Assembly (NCBI GenBank): GCA_036426205.1
Contig: CM071568.1
Span: 35,505,623 to 35,569,622 of the forward strand
From: Ascaphus truei
Taxonomy: Eukaryota > Chordata > Amphibia > Anura > Ascaphidae
DNA length: 64,000 bases
Direction of reading: 5' to 3'
Shown: one piece after another, positions 45,735-58,199 of the stretch
Layout: every line of letters begins with the position of its first letter
How positions within the stretch are numbered: position 1 is the stretch's first letter
The notes under the pieces: generated by a model
Databases searched by the model: none
Told to the model about the DNA's origin: nothing
What the model saw: only the letters and a program-made list of their open reading frames with translations
Translations under genes and position numbers: made by a program

Positions 45735-47095
45735 TCAAACACCCTCATGGATATTGAGTGCAAAGTCCTCCAAAAGGGGTTGTCATTCGCGCCAACCAAT
45801 AGTGTTGATTTTTTTTAAAAATAGATCTGGATATTAATAGGTTTTTCAGGAACCTGAGGTGGAAATCTTTTTTGCACATGGGAAACAGAGCACCTTGCAA
45901 AAACAGGCTGTTCAGACCATACCCACTCAGGAAAATACAGGGGACCAGCCCACTATGAAGGTCTAGGGACCTTAAGAAGAAAAGTCTACATAATCCGACA
46001 ATCCATAAGCCATGCTGTGGAAACATATATACAGCTAACTTTGGCTGAATTATATAAGCTGAAATAGAAAAAAAAGGGCTTTACAGTCAGGCATGGCCTA
46101 ACATTTCCAATCTTGAAAGGCAGGCACTTAAGAATCTTGGGCTCAATCAGTCCATTATTATTAAACCAGCGGACAAGGGGGAGCAATGATTGTAATGGAC
46201 AGAGCAAAATATCCTTCTGAAATTCAGAGACAACTTTCTAACCATGACAACTATCTCCTTCTTTCTCAAGATGTGACTCCGAGGATAGGACGGGTAATAC
46301 CGGCTCTTCTTGTTAGGGCTGAGTTTATGGGACTGATCAACAAACAACTGAAGCTATATCTGACTGCGGATGATCCCATCATTCCAGTACTGTATACGCT
46401 ACCAAAGGTACATAAAAGGCTGCATGATCCCATGGGACATCCTATAGTGGGGGCACTAATTCAATATTTGAATCAATTGCAACATTTTTGGATAAGATAA
46501 TAAGACTGCTCATCACCATGGGCCCTTCCTATACACAGGATACCACCAAGTTTGTGTTACATCTCAGGACCTTTAATATCAACACGCCAGGTATTCTTCT
46601 GGTGACTTTGCATGTGTACAGCCTCTACACCTCCATCACACATCGTGAGGGTGTGGAAGCTTTCCATTTCTATCTTACACAGACACAATCCTTTTCTGAT
46701 CAGGAACAGGGTTTTTTGCTAACACTATTGAAGTTGTTATTGGTTGAAAATGAACTTTTGTTGAAAGACCAGTTCTTCCATCAGGCACGAGGGCCCGTGA
46801 TGGGCCCAAACGTGGTTCCTTCATATGCAAATGTCTTTATGAATAATTTTGAAGACCGTTATGTGTATACAAATCCGCTTTATTTACAATCTGCCACCAC
46901 ATGGTTACGTTATATAGATGATATATTCATATTATTGTCTGGCAGCGTGGATTCTCTTCTCAAATTTCATCAAGAACTGAACTCTGCTCTGGACACTATC
47001 AGTTTCATTATAAATTATGATTTGAAGGAGGTCAGTTTTTTGGACACTAGAAAATACCTAGTATTTAACATGATCCAGACTGATCTTTATTCCAA
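45735..47095 (+). pseudogene. Penelope-like element reverse transcriptase
   Basis: Plus-strand frames give PLE landmarks in order: VLQKGLSFAPT (45755), KPADKG (46170), YTLPKVHKRLHDP (46390), VYSLYTSI motif A region (46610), QARGPVMGPNVVPSYANVFM motif B (46780) and RYIDDIF motif C (46910), then FLDT (47038). The middle frame (46488 onward) is open for 250 codons. Motif A has His where RTs normally have the catalytic Asp (LHVYSLYTSI), a damaging change. The start has several stops. At about 47100 the homology ends at a C-rich tandem repeat, so the C-terminus and endonuclease are lost. Confidence 0.82.
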
Positions 47096-47099
47096 AAGT

Positions 47100-47640
47100 A
47101 AAGACAGCAATACGCATCTCCCCCGCTACCCCCCTCCTTCCCCGCTGCCGGAACATCTCCCCAGGCCCACCCCTCCCCCCCTGCTGCTGGATGTAGTGCG
47201 GGTGAGATTTGTCTCTGTCTGTGTCTGTCTGTCTGTGTGAGTGTATATGTGTGTGTGTCTGTGTGTGTGTCTCCCCTTGCTGCCGGAACATGTTCCCTCC
47301 CCCCGCTGGCAGCACATCTCCCCGCGTTGCTGTGGCATGTCCCCTCGCTGCTGGTACATCTCCATGTCGTCGTCCCCCGTTGGTACATCTCCCCTCGGTG
47401 GCGGCACATTTTCCCGCCCCCCCCCCCATTGGCACATCTCCCCCCGCTAGCTGACACATATCCCCCCTGCTGGTACATCTCCCCCTGCTAGCTGGCACAT
47501 CTCCTCCCACTAGCTGGCACATCTCCCCCTGCTAGCTGGCACATCTTTACCCCCCCGCCCCCCGCTGGCACATCTCCCCCGCACATCTCACATCACAAAC
47601 GCACACAGAGACACAGACAGACACAGACAGACACAGACCC
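47100..47640 (+). repeat. C-rich degenerate minisatellite
   Basis: Units built on GCTGGCACATCTCCCC recur between 47280 and 47590, with TCTG/GTGT dinucleotide tracts at 47205-47270 and ACAGACAC repeats at 47600-47640. The long overlapping frames on both strands are artefacts. Confidence 0.8.
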
Positions 47641-47889
47641 GATCTAGGCAAGGACACGCCCCCTCCCTTCGTTGCCACGCCCCCCACCCCCCACTCCTGC
47701 TCTAACAGATTTTCTAGACAGCTGAGGGAAACTTAGAATGTCCATAATTGGGGAGGTGAGTCACATTGGTAGCTCAAAATAGTTGTATTGACCTACAAAT
47801 CCGCAGCACTATGTCCAGTGAAAGTTTCTGAGATTTCGATGCTTTGGACATACAAACAAACAGACGGAATCCAACTTATAATTATGGTA

Positions 47890-48720
47890 TAGATATGTAT
47901 ATGATGTGGTGGGTTCTGGGATTAGAGATTGCTGGAATTGTGTGATTATTAATTTTCAACCGGTATCAGTTGTTTCGAGGTTAGTGGCCCCTCCTCCCAG
48001 GGTTTAAGCTCACACCCACCCCACTTTTAAAGTATCAGGTTTTTTTCAAGTTCCTGTGCAGGACAGACCCACTGAGGTCATTCTCCCTCTAGCAGAAGTA
48101 ACTGAGAATTTTCACAGGTAGTGTTAGGACCTGCTTACTGGTCATTCCGTGATGTGGCAGCAGGATTATAAAGCTTTGGCCAAAGGGTTTAACTAAATGA
48201 CCCTTTCTCTTGAGAATACTAATATTGAAATATTTAACTATGTATATTGTCACATTGGATGTAGCATTGGGTATTTTTGTCTTTTTCTATATATAAAGTC
48301 CCACTGAAATTGGATTGATATACAGATAGAAAAGACTGATCAGATCTATTTTGCTGCATCGCTCATCTCCTTCTTTTGCTTCAACTATGGATCAATCCAG
48401 CTTTGAAGGAGTTAAGAGCCTGCCAGTACCGTACCAGTTACAGAACTATGGCCCCTAAGAAGGTGAAGGATACTTGTTTATAATACCAATTGACCCATGA
48501 CTCCTAAAAGCATTTGTAAAAAGAATAAAGGGGGAAAATAAAACCTTTATAGAAGCATCGAAAACTACAAAGGAAAAGACTCTAGGACCAATCTGGGAGG
48601 AGAAGAAGAAGAGAACAAAAGCAATTTAGCAACCTCACAGAGCTGATTCTGCACCAAGTAGCTCAAGAATCATCACACCCAGCTTACCCCACCTCGGACC
48701 CATTGCGCCCCACCTTGAAC
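47890..48720 (+). pseudogene. L1-like 5' leader and ORF1 start fragment
   Basis: Shares GCTTTGGCCAAAGGGTTTAAC and flanking sequence with 37078-37220. An ATG near 48449 opens MAPKKVKDT, like the ORF1 start at 4044, but stops follow within a few codons. Confidence 0.5.
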
Positions 48721-51700
48721 CGAGCTCTAGTTTAAGTTTTATTGGTATCTTGTTCCGAAATGGTATTGCATTGTTAAGTTTTTATTGGGGGGACAAGACC
48801 AATATGATGATGGTACTCCTGGCTCAATTGTTTCCTGACCTTCCATTGAGCATGGACCTTCCATTGAGCACTTGAGCAGAGGCAGAAACTAGACTTAATG
48901 GACAAAAATATTTCCTTGTGTTACAAAGGATCATTGAGACACATGGATGGTCTCTATTTTCTTGTGGATAGACAAGCATATACAGCAAGAACAAACTGTA
49001 CCATCCTGCTCATTCAGCAACAAATATATTGTGCCTACGTCCCCCCATAATACTTAGACTTACCTGCAAGAAAGTGGCATCCCAGAGCACTTGTCTCTTT
49101 TGCGGTTAGAAATGTGAACTTTCATGGCTCCCATGGTAAGAAGCCTTGACCTAACGGTATGAGGAGAGCCACTTTTTATGCACTTGGGGACAATGAATGG
49201 ACTATTACAGCAATTGAGGAATGTAGGCTGAAATAATCAGTGACTGAAACAGATGAAAATATAATATTTTGTAATACTTACAGTTTATTGTTTAATTATG
49301 GTTGGGGGTGCAACTCCATAGTCAAGTAGAGTAGTTTGAGTGTGCTCATTTTTAATGGAGCCATTGTTTTCATATTTGTTTTGCCAATTCTGACAACCAG
49401 CAGGACAGAAAATCACCATTGGCTTATTAATGTGCTGTAACTGCCTTTTTGGCATCTCTTTGCATTGTAGCTCCACAGTATGCATTCCATCCTGTCGGTA
49501 TAGATGTGCATGTGCAGTAATTGAATGCAACACATGTCATTCAATTGACATATACCTGTAACCTGCATGCACACTAAATTAAAGGAACGCATATGTGTTC
49601 CATACATTATACAAGAGCATATGGAGTGGTTTTCTAACAAAGCATCACAGTGTTTAATTAATGCATCTACACTATCTCTCAATAATCTTACAGGTGAAAC
49701 TGTACAATAGACAGTCAGGGTATGTTAGTGGAAGAAGATTGTACTATTTTTCCCAAGTCTTTCTTATTTCTGTTACTGTATAAAACAGTAAATATGTTCA
49801 TAAATCCTACACCTATGTACAGTACAATACATGTTTCTCTAATTTACTTTAATAAATATGTAACATTTTTTATAGACTAACTGTGTCTGTTACGTGAAGT
49901 TTCCTAGAATTGAAAGAATGTATGGGAATAACGGGTGTGTTACGTTACACAGAACAGTACAAAACGTGCATTACTGTAGCAATACCCTAGGAATACTGTG
50001 CATTGATTTTAGGTTAAAGATACACTAGCACTGCCTATCATTACTGCAAAGTACTACAGAAGCCACAAAACATGATTTGACAACTGTATTTTAGTTGCTG
50101 TCACGAAGCCACACGATGCAAAGAAGTGCCGGGGAATTGCACTTGGTCTTGTGTGGTCATGGGAAGAGTACGAATAATTTTAACTTTTCCCCCTCCAAAT
50201 AAAGGAACTAAGTATCCTATTTTAAAATCGAAAATCATTTTTAATAACATGTAGTGGGAGCTATAGCAGAACATAAAATAACTTGGATAGGCTATCCATT
50301 AGCAGTAAGCAAACTCTACCAAGGAAAGTCTTTATTTATTTGAAGGATTATCAGTTATATATTTCAAGTGTATATAAACTGAAGCTTTAAAGAAATATAG
50401 ATACACAAATATATTTTAGAACTTTTTTTGACTCAGCAAAATGACCAGGAAAATCATTCAAAAACTTTGATTTCTTTTATACCACATATATTCTGATTGT
50501 CATAAATGATTTTATAGTTTGAAAAGGTGCCCACATCTTCAATTTTTTTTTAGCAATTTAAGAACTTACACACCCCGATTATTAACAAATAATATATCAT
50601 CTGCAAACAGTGCTGCATTCAAAACACTCTTATATAAGGCACTTACAACTACAATGACTTATTATATACAGTAGTGATATACTGTAACTTAGCTCCTTTA
50701 TAATAGATTCTCAATATCTGAGAGGTGTTTATGTATCTCATTCCCTCTTTTTATATACAGTATATAACATTCCAGTTAGGAAATAGTTGCTTGAACATAT
50801 TCTAAAGTTCTCTGTACTGCTCATACGTGTAGTTTAATATTTGTGTCATTTCCTCAGCTCATCGTGACATACTGTTGTTATAAACCCATTCAAAGATATA
50901 TGTTTGTTGTATTAGGGGCATTAAGTGGTGGTTTATAGATTTAACTTTCACCTAGAGTAATTTAGTTGATATACTGTAATAACCTTCTCTTTGTGTCAAG
51001 TACATGTATATTTAACATTACAGTACATGTAGTTCATTTAAGTTGGTCATCATGGGGATGATGCTGTGACATTAGCATACAGGCCCACTGATGACACCGC
51101 GGATCACTCAGGTATACAGGAATGCCTTAGGAATTGGGAGTGCCCCAGTGGTTGGAGAATGGCGTTTGTGCATATTTTAACCTCCTTTTTACTGTAATGT
51201 TTTAGCCATTCTTGATAAAGGTTCTATTACACAGCCGGAACTGTGGGCTGTCACATTTTGTTGTGCTCAACTCTTACTTTTCAGTGCATAACTTAAGTTG
51301 AAAATAAGCTTTACAAATATGTTCCCTGATGTTCTGAGAAAGTACAAAAGATCTGTGAACCTTAATACATTACAAGTTTGAAATGCTCAATTCTCTTTAT
51401 TCTGTATTATTAAATCAGATTCATTATCACAAATAAAAAGATTTTATACATTACTTTTGAGTACAGATTACTTATTTTAGGTATGATTTAGATTATGAAT
51501 GTGTGAAATATGAATATGAGGTCCATGATCTGTATATTTTAAATGTCTTTATTTCTAAACTTATCAGAAGCTCACCCATAATGTTCTCTAAATTTCAATT
51601 TATATATATATAAAGGCTCCTTATTATATATATAATCAAAGGCTCCTTACCAGGCAGACCAAAGAGTCCAGAGAATCCAAAGTACACACAGCAAGGAAGA

Positions 51701-51727
51701 GACAGCACACTTGGTAACAAAAAAGAA
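48721..51727. other. No gene seen
   Basis: About 3 kb of AT-rich sequence. I found no coding region, element ends or sizeable repeats. Confidence 0.5.
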
Positions 51728-51853
51728 TTGTATTGAATAGCAGGCACATACACCAACGTTTCGGTCCTAGGAACAGGACCTTTATCAAGGGAGTGATAAA
51801 GGTCCTGTTCCTAGGACCGAAACGTCGGTGTATGTGCCTGCTATTCAATACAA
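51728..51853. repeat. Near-perfect palindrome of two hammerhead-like arms
   Basis: Arms 51728-51787 and 51794-51853 are reverse complements at 59 of 60 positions around a 6-base loop. Each arm contains TGATAAAGGTCC, then GGACCGAAACGT, a hammerhead-like core with stem II GGTCC/GGACC. The two motifs read away from the loop on opposite strands. The CTGATGA core is reduced to TTGATAA (minus arm) or GTGATAA (plus arm), so activity is unlikely. Confidence 0.85.
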
Positions 51854-51932
51854 TTTACACGGGTGATTTCACTTTATTGTTTAATTAGCATGGGTACATA
51901 AGGGGGATCTGTAGCATTCACTTATTGCACGT

Positions 51933-51972
51933 CCCTGAGGAAGGTCACGCTTGGGTGATCGAAACGTTGGAG
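51933..51972 (+). ncRNA. Hammerhead-ribozyme-like motif
   Basis: The core CTGAGGA (51935-51941) fits CUGANGA. Stem II pairs GGTCAC (51943-51948) with GTGATC (51955-51960) with one wobble. GAAA is at 51961-51964, then CGTTGG as in the motif at 28662. Stem I is short. Confidence 0.5.
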
Positions 51973-52157
51973 GTGGTGCCATGTTACTCTGAATACAGCT
52001 TCATTGGAACTACTGGACTGTGTGCTGTCTCGTTTTTTCCGGACTCCAATCTGGTAAAATCTATTTTATATATATATATATATATAAAGCAGAAAATAGC
52101 CATGTTAGTCCAGTTGCGATAGTGCAGAATAAATGAGTTCCTCAGTATTAGGTGATA

Positions 52158-52381
52158 CTGCACCGACACACTTTATTCGAGCAAAAACCCAGTATGAATT
52201 CAGTTTGAATGGGACTGCCAGGGACCCCCGCTATTAATCTGATAGGCCATTAATCAATGCAGAAATGCTGGGGCTAGTTTAAGGAAAGTTTAAGGCATGT
52301 ATTCAGAACGTACCTGGGTGTTTCCTGGGTATTTTGGGGAATTGCCACTGGTTTTTGTTCGAATAAGAGTTGCCTCTACTG
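52158..52381. mobile_element. Foldback MITE, chimeric deletion copy
   Basis: TA flanks at 52156-52157 and 52382-52383. The left end (CTGCACCGACACACTTTATT) is of the 42283 type, while the right end (reversed CAGTAGAGGCAACTC) is of the 6239 type. It joins directly to only one half of the shared central core (TTTGAATGGGACTGCCAGGG), so it looks like an internally deleted hybrid of two MITE types. Confidence 0.65.
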
Positions 52382-52383
52382 TA

Positions 52384-53189
52384 GTGCACCAATACAATAC
52401 TGTATGTGAGTTGAGGGGACAATACTGTACAATACTGTATGCAAGTTGAGGGGATGTTTCTCTGTTGAGTGCACTTTGAAGAATGATTTTATTGGCCGTC
52501 GAAGTACGTGATGCTGCAGCTTAAAAATGTAGGGAGAGGGTGGGGTTGAAGAGTCAGAGCCAATCAGAAGTTTGTTCTCATCCTACAGACACAGATGTAC
52601 TGTAGGATATTGCTTGAAATGCTGCTTTAATTCCCAATGACACGACCTGACTCATGCGCAATACTGGTAATAATAGCATTTTTGTTTCTTTTTCCCCAGA
52701 AAAGAAACTTTGACATCAAGCGGAAAAAGACAAAAGAAGGGATTTGGATGGACCTCCAATATTTTTTAAAAGTTGCTAGTGCATTGTTTGCCATGTAGGC
52801 AAAAATTTAGTGACAGTGCCATTATTATTGATATAACAATTGTGAGCTTTATAGAAAACCTTATACTATCCAATACTAGTATGCTGCTTTTTTAATCTTC
52901 AAATCATTTTTTTATATTGTACAGTACTGTCATCTTCACAATTTTTCTTATAAACACCAAAAATAAAAATGTATATCTTTTATTCTATACAGTATGTATT
53001 ATTTATTATTCAATGCTTTCAACTTTTGCAAAAGTACTACTGTTTTTCTTTACTGGTATGCGCATGCGTGTACTGTATTGTGTTTTATGTCTCATTTTGA
53101 CATTTTTTTTAATAACAGGTAAGAGAAATGTCCTTGCATTACATAACAGTTTGTGAAGTGCAATGCTTTGTTCAACTGTTAATAAGAAT
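52384..53189. other. No gene seen
   Basis: AT-rich; short repeats of TACTGTA type. Nothing assignable. Confidence 0.4.
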
Positions 53190-55800
53190 TTCAGGTCTGC
53201 AATAGGGGGTCGGTCAAAAAATACATTTTAATTTTTAATTCAAGTTTTACAAATATATATTTTTGGGGGTTACAGTATGAGATTCAAACAGTACTGTTGC
53301 TTTTTAATTCCACACTAGTCATGTACGTTCTTCCTGAGGTTGGTGGCATACTGTAGTACTGTGATTTTTATTTGGGGGTGTGGGGATCAAAACATTATTA
53401 TGACCTGTTGAGAATATGTCTTTGAACTACAGTACAATCCTTCATACAGCTCGTACCCCCCCCCCCCGCACACGCACACAAGACACACACAAGGCTCAAG
53501 GATTTCAACTTCTTATCAACACCTCTGACAAACCATTCATTTTCAAATGGTTGGGTTTGTGTCTTTCTTTAATCTTCCCGAGCCTGCTCTCACAGTTCTG
53601 CGCCTGCGTGTAATTCTCTTTGGGACCTGGGACCTTGTTGATTATTAATGCGCATGCGTATATAACTTCCCATTCATTTGGAAGTTAGTTCAAGTTTTAA
53701 AAATATATACTGTACTGTATAACGTGTTTTTTTTTTTTGGTTATCGCCATGGCTTGCATAGCAAGTATAGATATTATGAGATTCAAGTTTTACAAATGCA
53801 GTATATATTTTTGGGGATTGTCACCATGGGCTTGCATAGCAATTATGGATATTATGAGAATCAAACAGAACTGTTGCTTTTTAATTCCACACTAGTCATG
53901 TACGTTCTTTCTGAGGTGGGTGGCATACTGTAGTACTGTGATTTTTATTTGGGGTGTGGGGATCAAAACATTATGATGATCTGTTGTGAATATGGATTTG
54001 AACTACAGTACAATCCTTCATACAGCTCACACCCACTCCCCCCCCCCCCGCACACACACACAAGACACACACAAGGCTCAAGGATTTCAATTTCTTATCA
54101 ACACCTCTGACAAACCATTCATTTTCAAATGGTTGGCTTTGTGGTTTCATTAATCTTCCCGAGCCTGCTCTCACAGTTCTGCGCCTGCGTGTAATTATCT
54201 TTGGTTGGGACCTGGGATCTTGTTAATTATTAATTGTTGATTATCAACACCTCTGACAAACCATGCGATAAGCTAAGCCCTTCTAACTTGCCTTTTCTTC
54301 AACACAGCACTCCCCCCCCACTAGTAATAAGATTAATATGTTGTGTGAGATACAGGCCTAGCTAAGCAAGCCCTTCTAAAACTGCTATTGTACTGTAACA
54401 AAACAAGTCAACTTGAAGTTCAAAGCTTATCAAGAACACAACAACAGAGAGACTTCCAGCAGAGCCATTCACATAAATGTACTGTTGCGTGATTATCATC
54501 AGCTGGGCAGAAGACATGTTGGATAATCCTTAATGCCGGAAAATAGTATTTTTCTATAGAATTTTATTGCATTATTAACAGAAATGATTGATTAAACAAT
54601 AAAAATATAATAATTTTTATAAAGCATTTTTGTTTTTACATATATTTTTTCCAAAACTAATGTGAATTGCAATGCTTTGTTTGTTGAACTGTTCATAAGA
54701 ATTTCAGGACTGCAAGAGGGGGTCGGTTTAAAAAATAGATTTAAATTTTTAATGCATAATACAGTACAAAAATACAATACAGCTCTTGTCTTTTTCTTCA
54801 TTATGGCGTTGCAAGTTTGGGGGAGAGAGGGGAGAGAGGGGGCTGCAGCTCTGAAAATACTGTATTTCAAAAGATTTTTTTTAAAACAATTTTTTTGGGG
54901 GCAAACTCGACTTTCTATACAGTAACTACTGAGAGAGGGTGGGAGAGGGGGGTTTGTGTAAGATACAGGCTGGTTTGTACATGAACACCGTACTATTATC
55001 TTACACATCTCCCCTTCCTTTTTTCATTGCTTGCGGCAGTTCTGAAATTGAAAAGTTCCTAAGTTCATCATGCCGCCGCAGTCACCAGAGTAGTGGTTCC
55101 ATAGCGGTAAGTGTGGGGTTTTGTGGCTTGCCCCCATGGCGCTTTTGTGCCCATTTTGGTGGGATACAGTGCTCCTAGTCCACTCGGGAGCATCTGGGGC
55201 GTGTCCGACGGGAGCATGACGTCATCACGCATTGTGGGCGTGACCACGTCATCATCTGGGTGCGAGCTGAATGAAGGATTGTACTGTAGTTCAAACACAT
55301 ATTCACAACAGTTCATAATAATGTTTTGATCCCCACACCACCAAATAAAAATCACAGTACTACAGTATGCCACCCACCTCAGAAAGAACGTACATGACTA
55401 GTGCGGATTTAAAAAGCAACAGTACTGTTTTATTCTCATAATATCCATAATTGCTATGCAAGCCCATGGTGATAACCCCCAAAAATATATACTGCATTTG
55501 TAAAACTTGAATCTCATAATATCCATACTTGCTATGCAAGCCATGGCAATAACCAAAAAAAAAACACGTTATACAGTGCAGTATATATTTTAAAACTTGA
55601 ACTAACTTCCCAATGAATGGGAAGTTATACACGCATGCGCATTAATAATCAACAATGTCCCAGGTCCCAACCAAAGAGAATTACACGCAGGCGAAGAACT
55701 GTGAGAGCAGGCTCGGGAAGATTAATGAAACCATAAAGCCAACCATTTGAAAAGGAATGGTTTGTCAGAGGTGTTGATAAGAAGTTGAAATCCTTTAGCC
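53190..55800. repeat. Complex tandem and inverted repeat block
   Basis: A unit starting near 53240 recurs about 576 bases further on, with ACACTAGTCATGTACGTTC at about 53313 and 53890. The span 53500-54024 recurs inverted and collinear at 55262-55800 with high similarity, giving arms of over 500 bases around a 1.2-kb centre. A shorter direct repeat joins 53155-53220 to 54662-54750. Nothing codes for a recognisable protein. The structure suggests a large foldback element or rearranged satellite. Confidence 0.75.
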
Positions 55801-55854
55801 TGGTGCTGAGCCACGCTGCTCTGTGTGCTGTATAATACAGACATTGAATTGCTA

Positions 55855-56075
55855 TTGGATTTTTATGAGAACAACTCGCGAACGCCCACTTGAGTTTCTC
55901 GACGGTATTGCAGACAACACTAAAATGCCCTTTTCTGACCCGTACAAAACGATAAACATGCCGCTTGTTTAAGTCAGCATGATTCAAATAAATTGCGCAC
56001 CATCGAATGGGTATTCCGATCTACACACCGCGGTAAATGTTCAAATAACGGCCGTCCCATCACTATATGGGAAAC
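55855..56075 (-). mobile_element. MITE family B, partial copy
   Basis: Reverse-complement match to 11638-11862: GAGTTTCTCGACGGTATTGC, then GACAACACTAAAATGCC, then AATAACGGCCG at the end. The opposite end is not seen. Confidence 0.5.
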
Positions 56076-56229
56076 AGATGCAAAGGCAGGGTTGCAGACC
56101 TACCTAAGACATGTAAATGTGCTCACAAGTGATCTTTTTATTTGCTATATGCAATATGGTGGAGGTTTCTTGTTGCCTTTTTCACCCACCATAACTTAAA
56201 ATGTGATGGTAAACCCTACAGTCTTGAAC

Positions 56230-56317
56230 ATGCAAAGCCAGTAGTACAACCAACTTCACACTGATGATACCTATAACGGTTGAAACATGTCTGTGAATGG
56301 TTTCTCTGGCTTTGCAT
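56230..56317 (+). ncRNA. Hammerhead ribozyme, complete core
   Basis: All conserved parts are present in order: stem I strand TTCACA (56255-56260), core CTGATGA (56261-56267), stem II ACC/GGT around a TATAAC loop (56269-56280), GAAA (56282-56285), a minimal stem III (CATG) and the triplet GTC (56289-56291). Stem I strand TGTGAA (56292-56297) pairs perfectly. Further out, ATGCAAAGCCAG (56230-56241) pairs with 56306-56317 over 12 bases, extending stem I. Cleavage would fall after 56291. Type I hammerheads with a tiny stem III are known in PLEs. Stem II is only 3 bp, which may reduce activity. No PLE coding sequence is attached here. Confidence 0.75.
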
Positions 56318-56329
56318 CTGATTCCCATG

Positions 56330-58199
56330 CTGTGCTTTTAAAGCTGTGTTAACAGCGAGTATTAGCTTATATGGGCTCCATGTAACAATGTTTTTTCCGA
56401 CAAAAGGTGACACGTTGTGTGCTCATTTGCATGTCATTTCCCAGAATTCCCTTGCTGCAGTGGAAGCACTGTATGCTGGGTATAATGGTGAAAGGCAGGG
56501 TTGCAGACCTCCTACGACAAGTGAGTGTGCTCACAGTTGATCTTTGTATTATTATATATATATATATATATAGTATATCTATTATATATCTAATTATTGC
56601 TATATATATATCATATAATATATATATCTATAACCCACATTGTATGTGCACATTATAGGATCTCTGATACATTGATAGACACAGTCTCTGTTTATTATGC
56701 TTAAATTGTATAATATAAAAATTGATCTAGATTTACAGAAACAATAAGTGCATCAACAGATGAATGGCCACAAATACTTTAGACAAGGTCAAAAGAGAAA
56801 AGCTACGGTACTTTCTTCATGACACTTTGATTGATAGTATATAATCGCATTTTTGCCTCCTCTTCTACATTGCAGCATACCAAGGGCTTCAATGTTATTA
56901 CTTCATTAATCCTCGCTAGTTGGCAGAGTATGCCTTAAGGGATTTTTGTATGATTTTCTAAATTCAACCTTCACATCATTAAATTTAGGGTGAATGTCCT
57001 ACAAATTACAATATTCTTTAAGAAGCAGCTTTTATATGGCAGTTAACACTGGATCAAGATCTGATACCTTGTACCCCCATGGCTTCTCGAAGATGAAATT
57101 GTTTTATTTTATTTTCATGAGTAGTTTTGTCATAGGCTGTATTACATTTAAACATGAAATAGTTCTTCATAGTTGAAACTATTGTTATATGTATAATGGA
57201 AAAAAGAAGAACATTTATTTGTAGACAAATAATATTATACAGTATATCTAAAACAAAACCAGAACAATGATGCACAAAAACAACACCCAAAAAGAGAAGG
57301 AACACAGGGTGAACTAAACAATTAATTTTACTGATAATAAATATCAATAGGAACCGATAATATATGTTAAAGGGCATCTAGTGCAAAAAAATACACAGCA
57401 TAAAAATCAGAACATGATGAAGTCAAGAGAAAATTGCATCTACTGTATATCAAACATCTAAACCCCAATGACCTGAGTGCCTCTACTATAGGCAATAGAA
57501 CAACCAGGAAGATATCAAAAGTAGCAAAAGGTGCACATACTAATGCTAGAGTGTGTAGAAATTAATTGTGTGGAGTATGGCTACACAAAAAAAACATTTT
57601 TGGCAAATGATGGGCTGAGTAGAGGTTAGATCAAACCACCGTGATCAAGGATTGATCACTAGCACAATGCAAAATGAAAACTAGTGACCAGACAGAAGGG
57701 ATAAGCCAGAGCATTGCTGTCAATACGGAGAGCAATGGCAAAACGGACGTATATGCAGATAATGAAAATGTATGGAGAAAAATTACAAATAAACTGGTCA
57801 GTTTAATGGTCACGAGACAATGAGAGAAATTTCTGCAAAAAGGAGTCAGCGAAGCTGTGGCCTACAACAGAGGAAATCCTTCAATGGCTAGACCCCTGTC
57901 AAAAGGAACAGTTCAAATTGAGTTTCTTATTAATAGCACCTGGTATCAGGGTACCTTACACCCTGACCTATTTGGACTCCTTTTGTAAAAGTCTCCTAAC
58001 CAGATTGCTACAATGGTGGCTTTTCTCAAATCCGTTAATCACTTGATAATGCGGTTGGCTCTCAATGTGTACAGCCAATGGGAAATTATGTGCCATTGGT
58101 GCTCTTATCTCTTTTATAAGAAGAAAGAGGTTTGTGTGTTAAAGAATTAGAAAGGGTGCTGTCTGAGGAAAAAAGGAACCAATGTTTCAAGATAATATT
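56330..58199. other. No gene seen; AT repeats near 56555-56630
   Basis: AT-rich sequence without assignable coding region. The end (57840-58199) may hold decayed PLE sequence. Confidence 0.4.

Noticed and set aside
47058..47522. Overlapping long frames on both strands
   Set aside because: C-rich minisatellite composition lacks stops on both strands; no domain.
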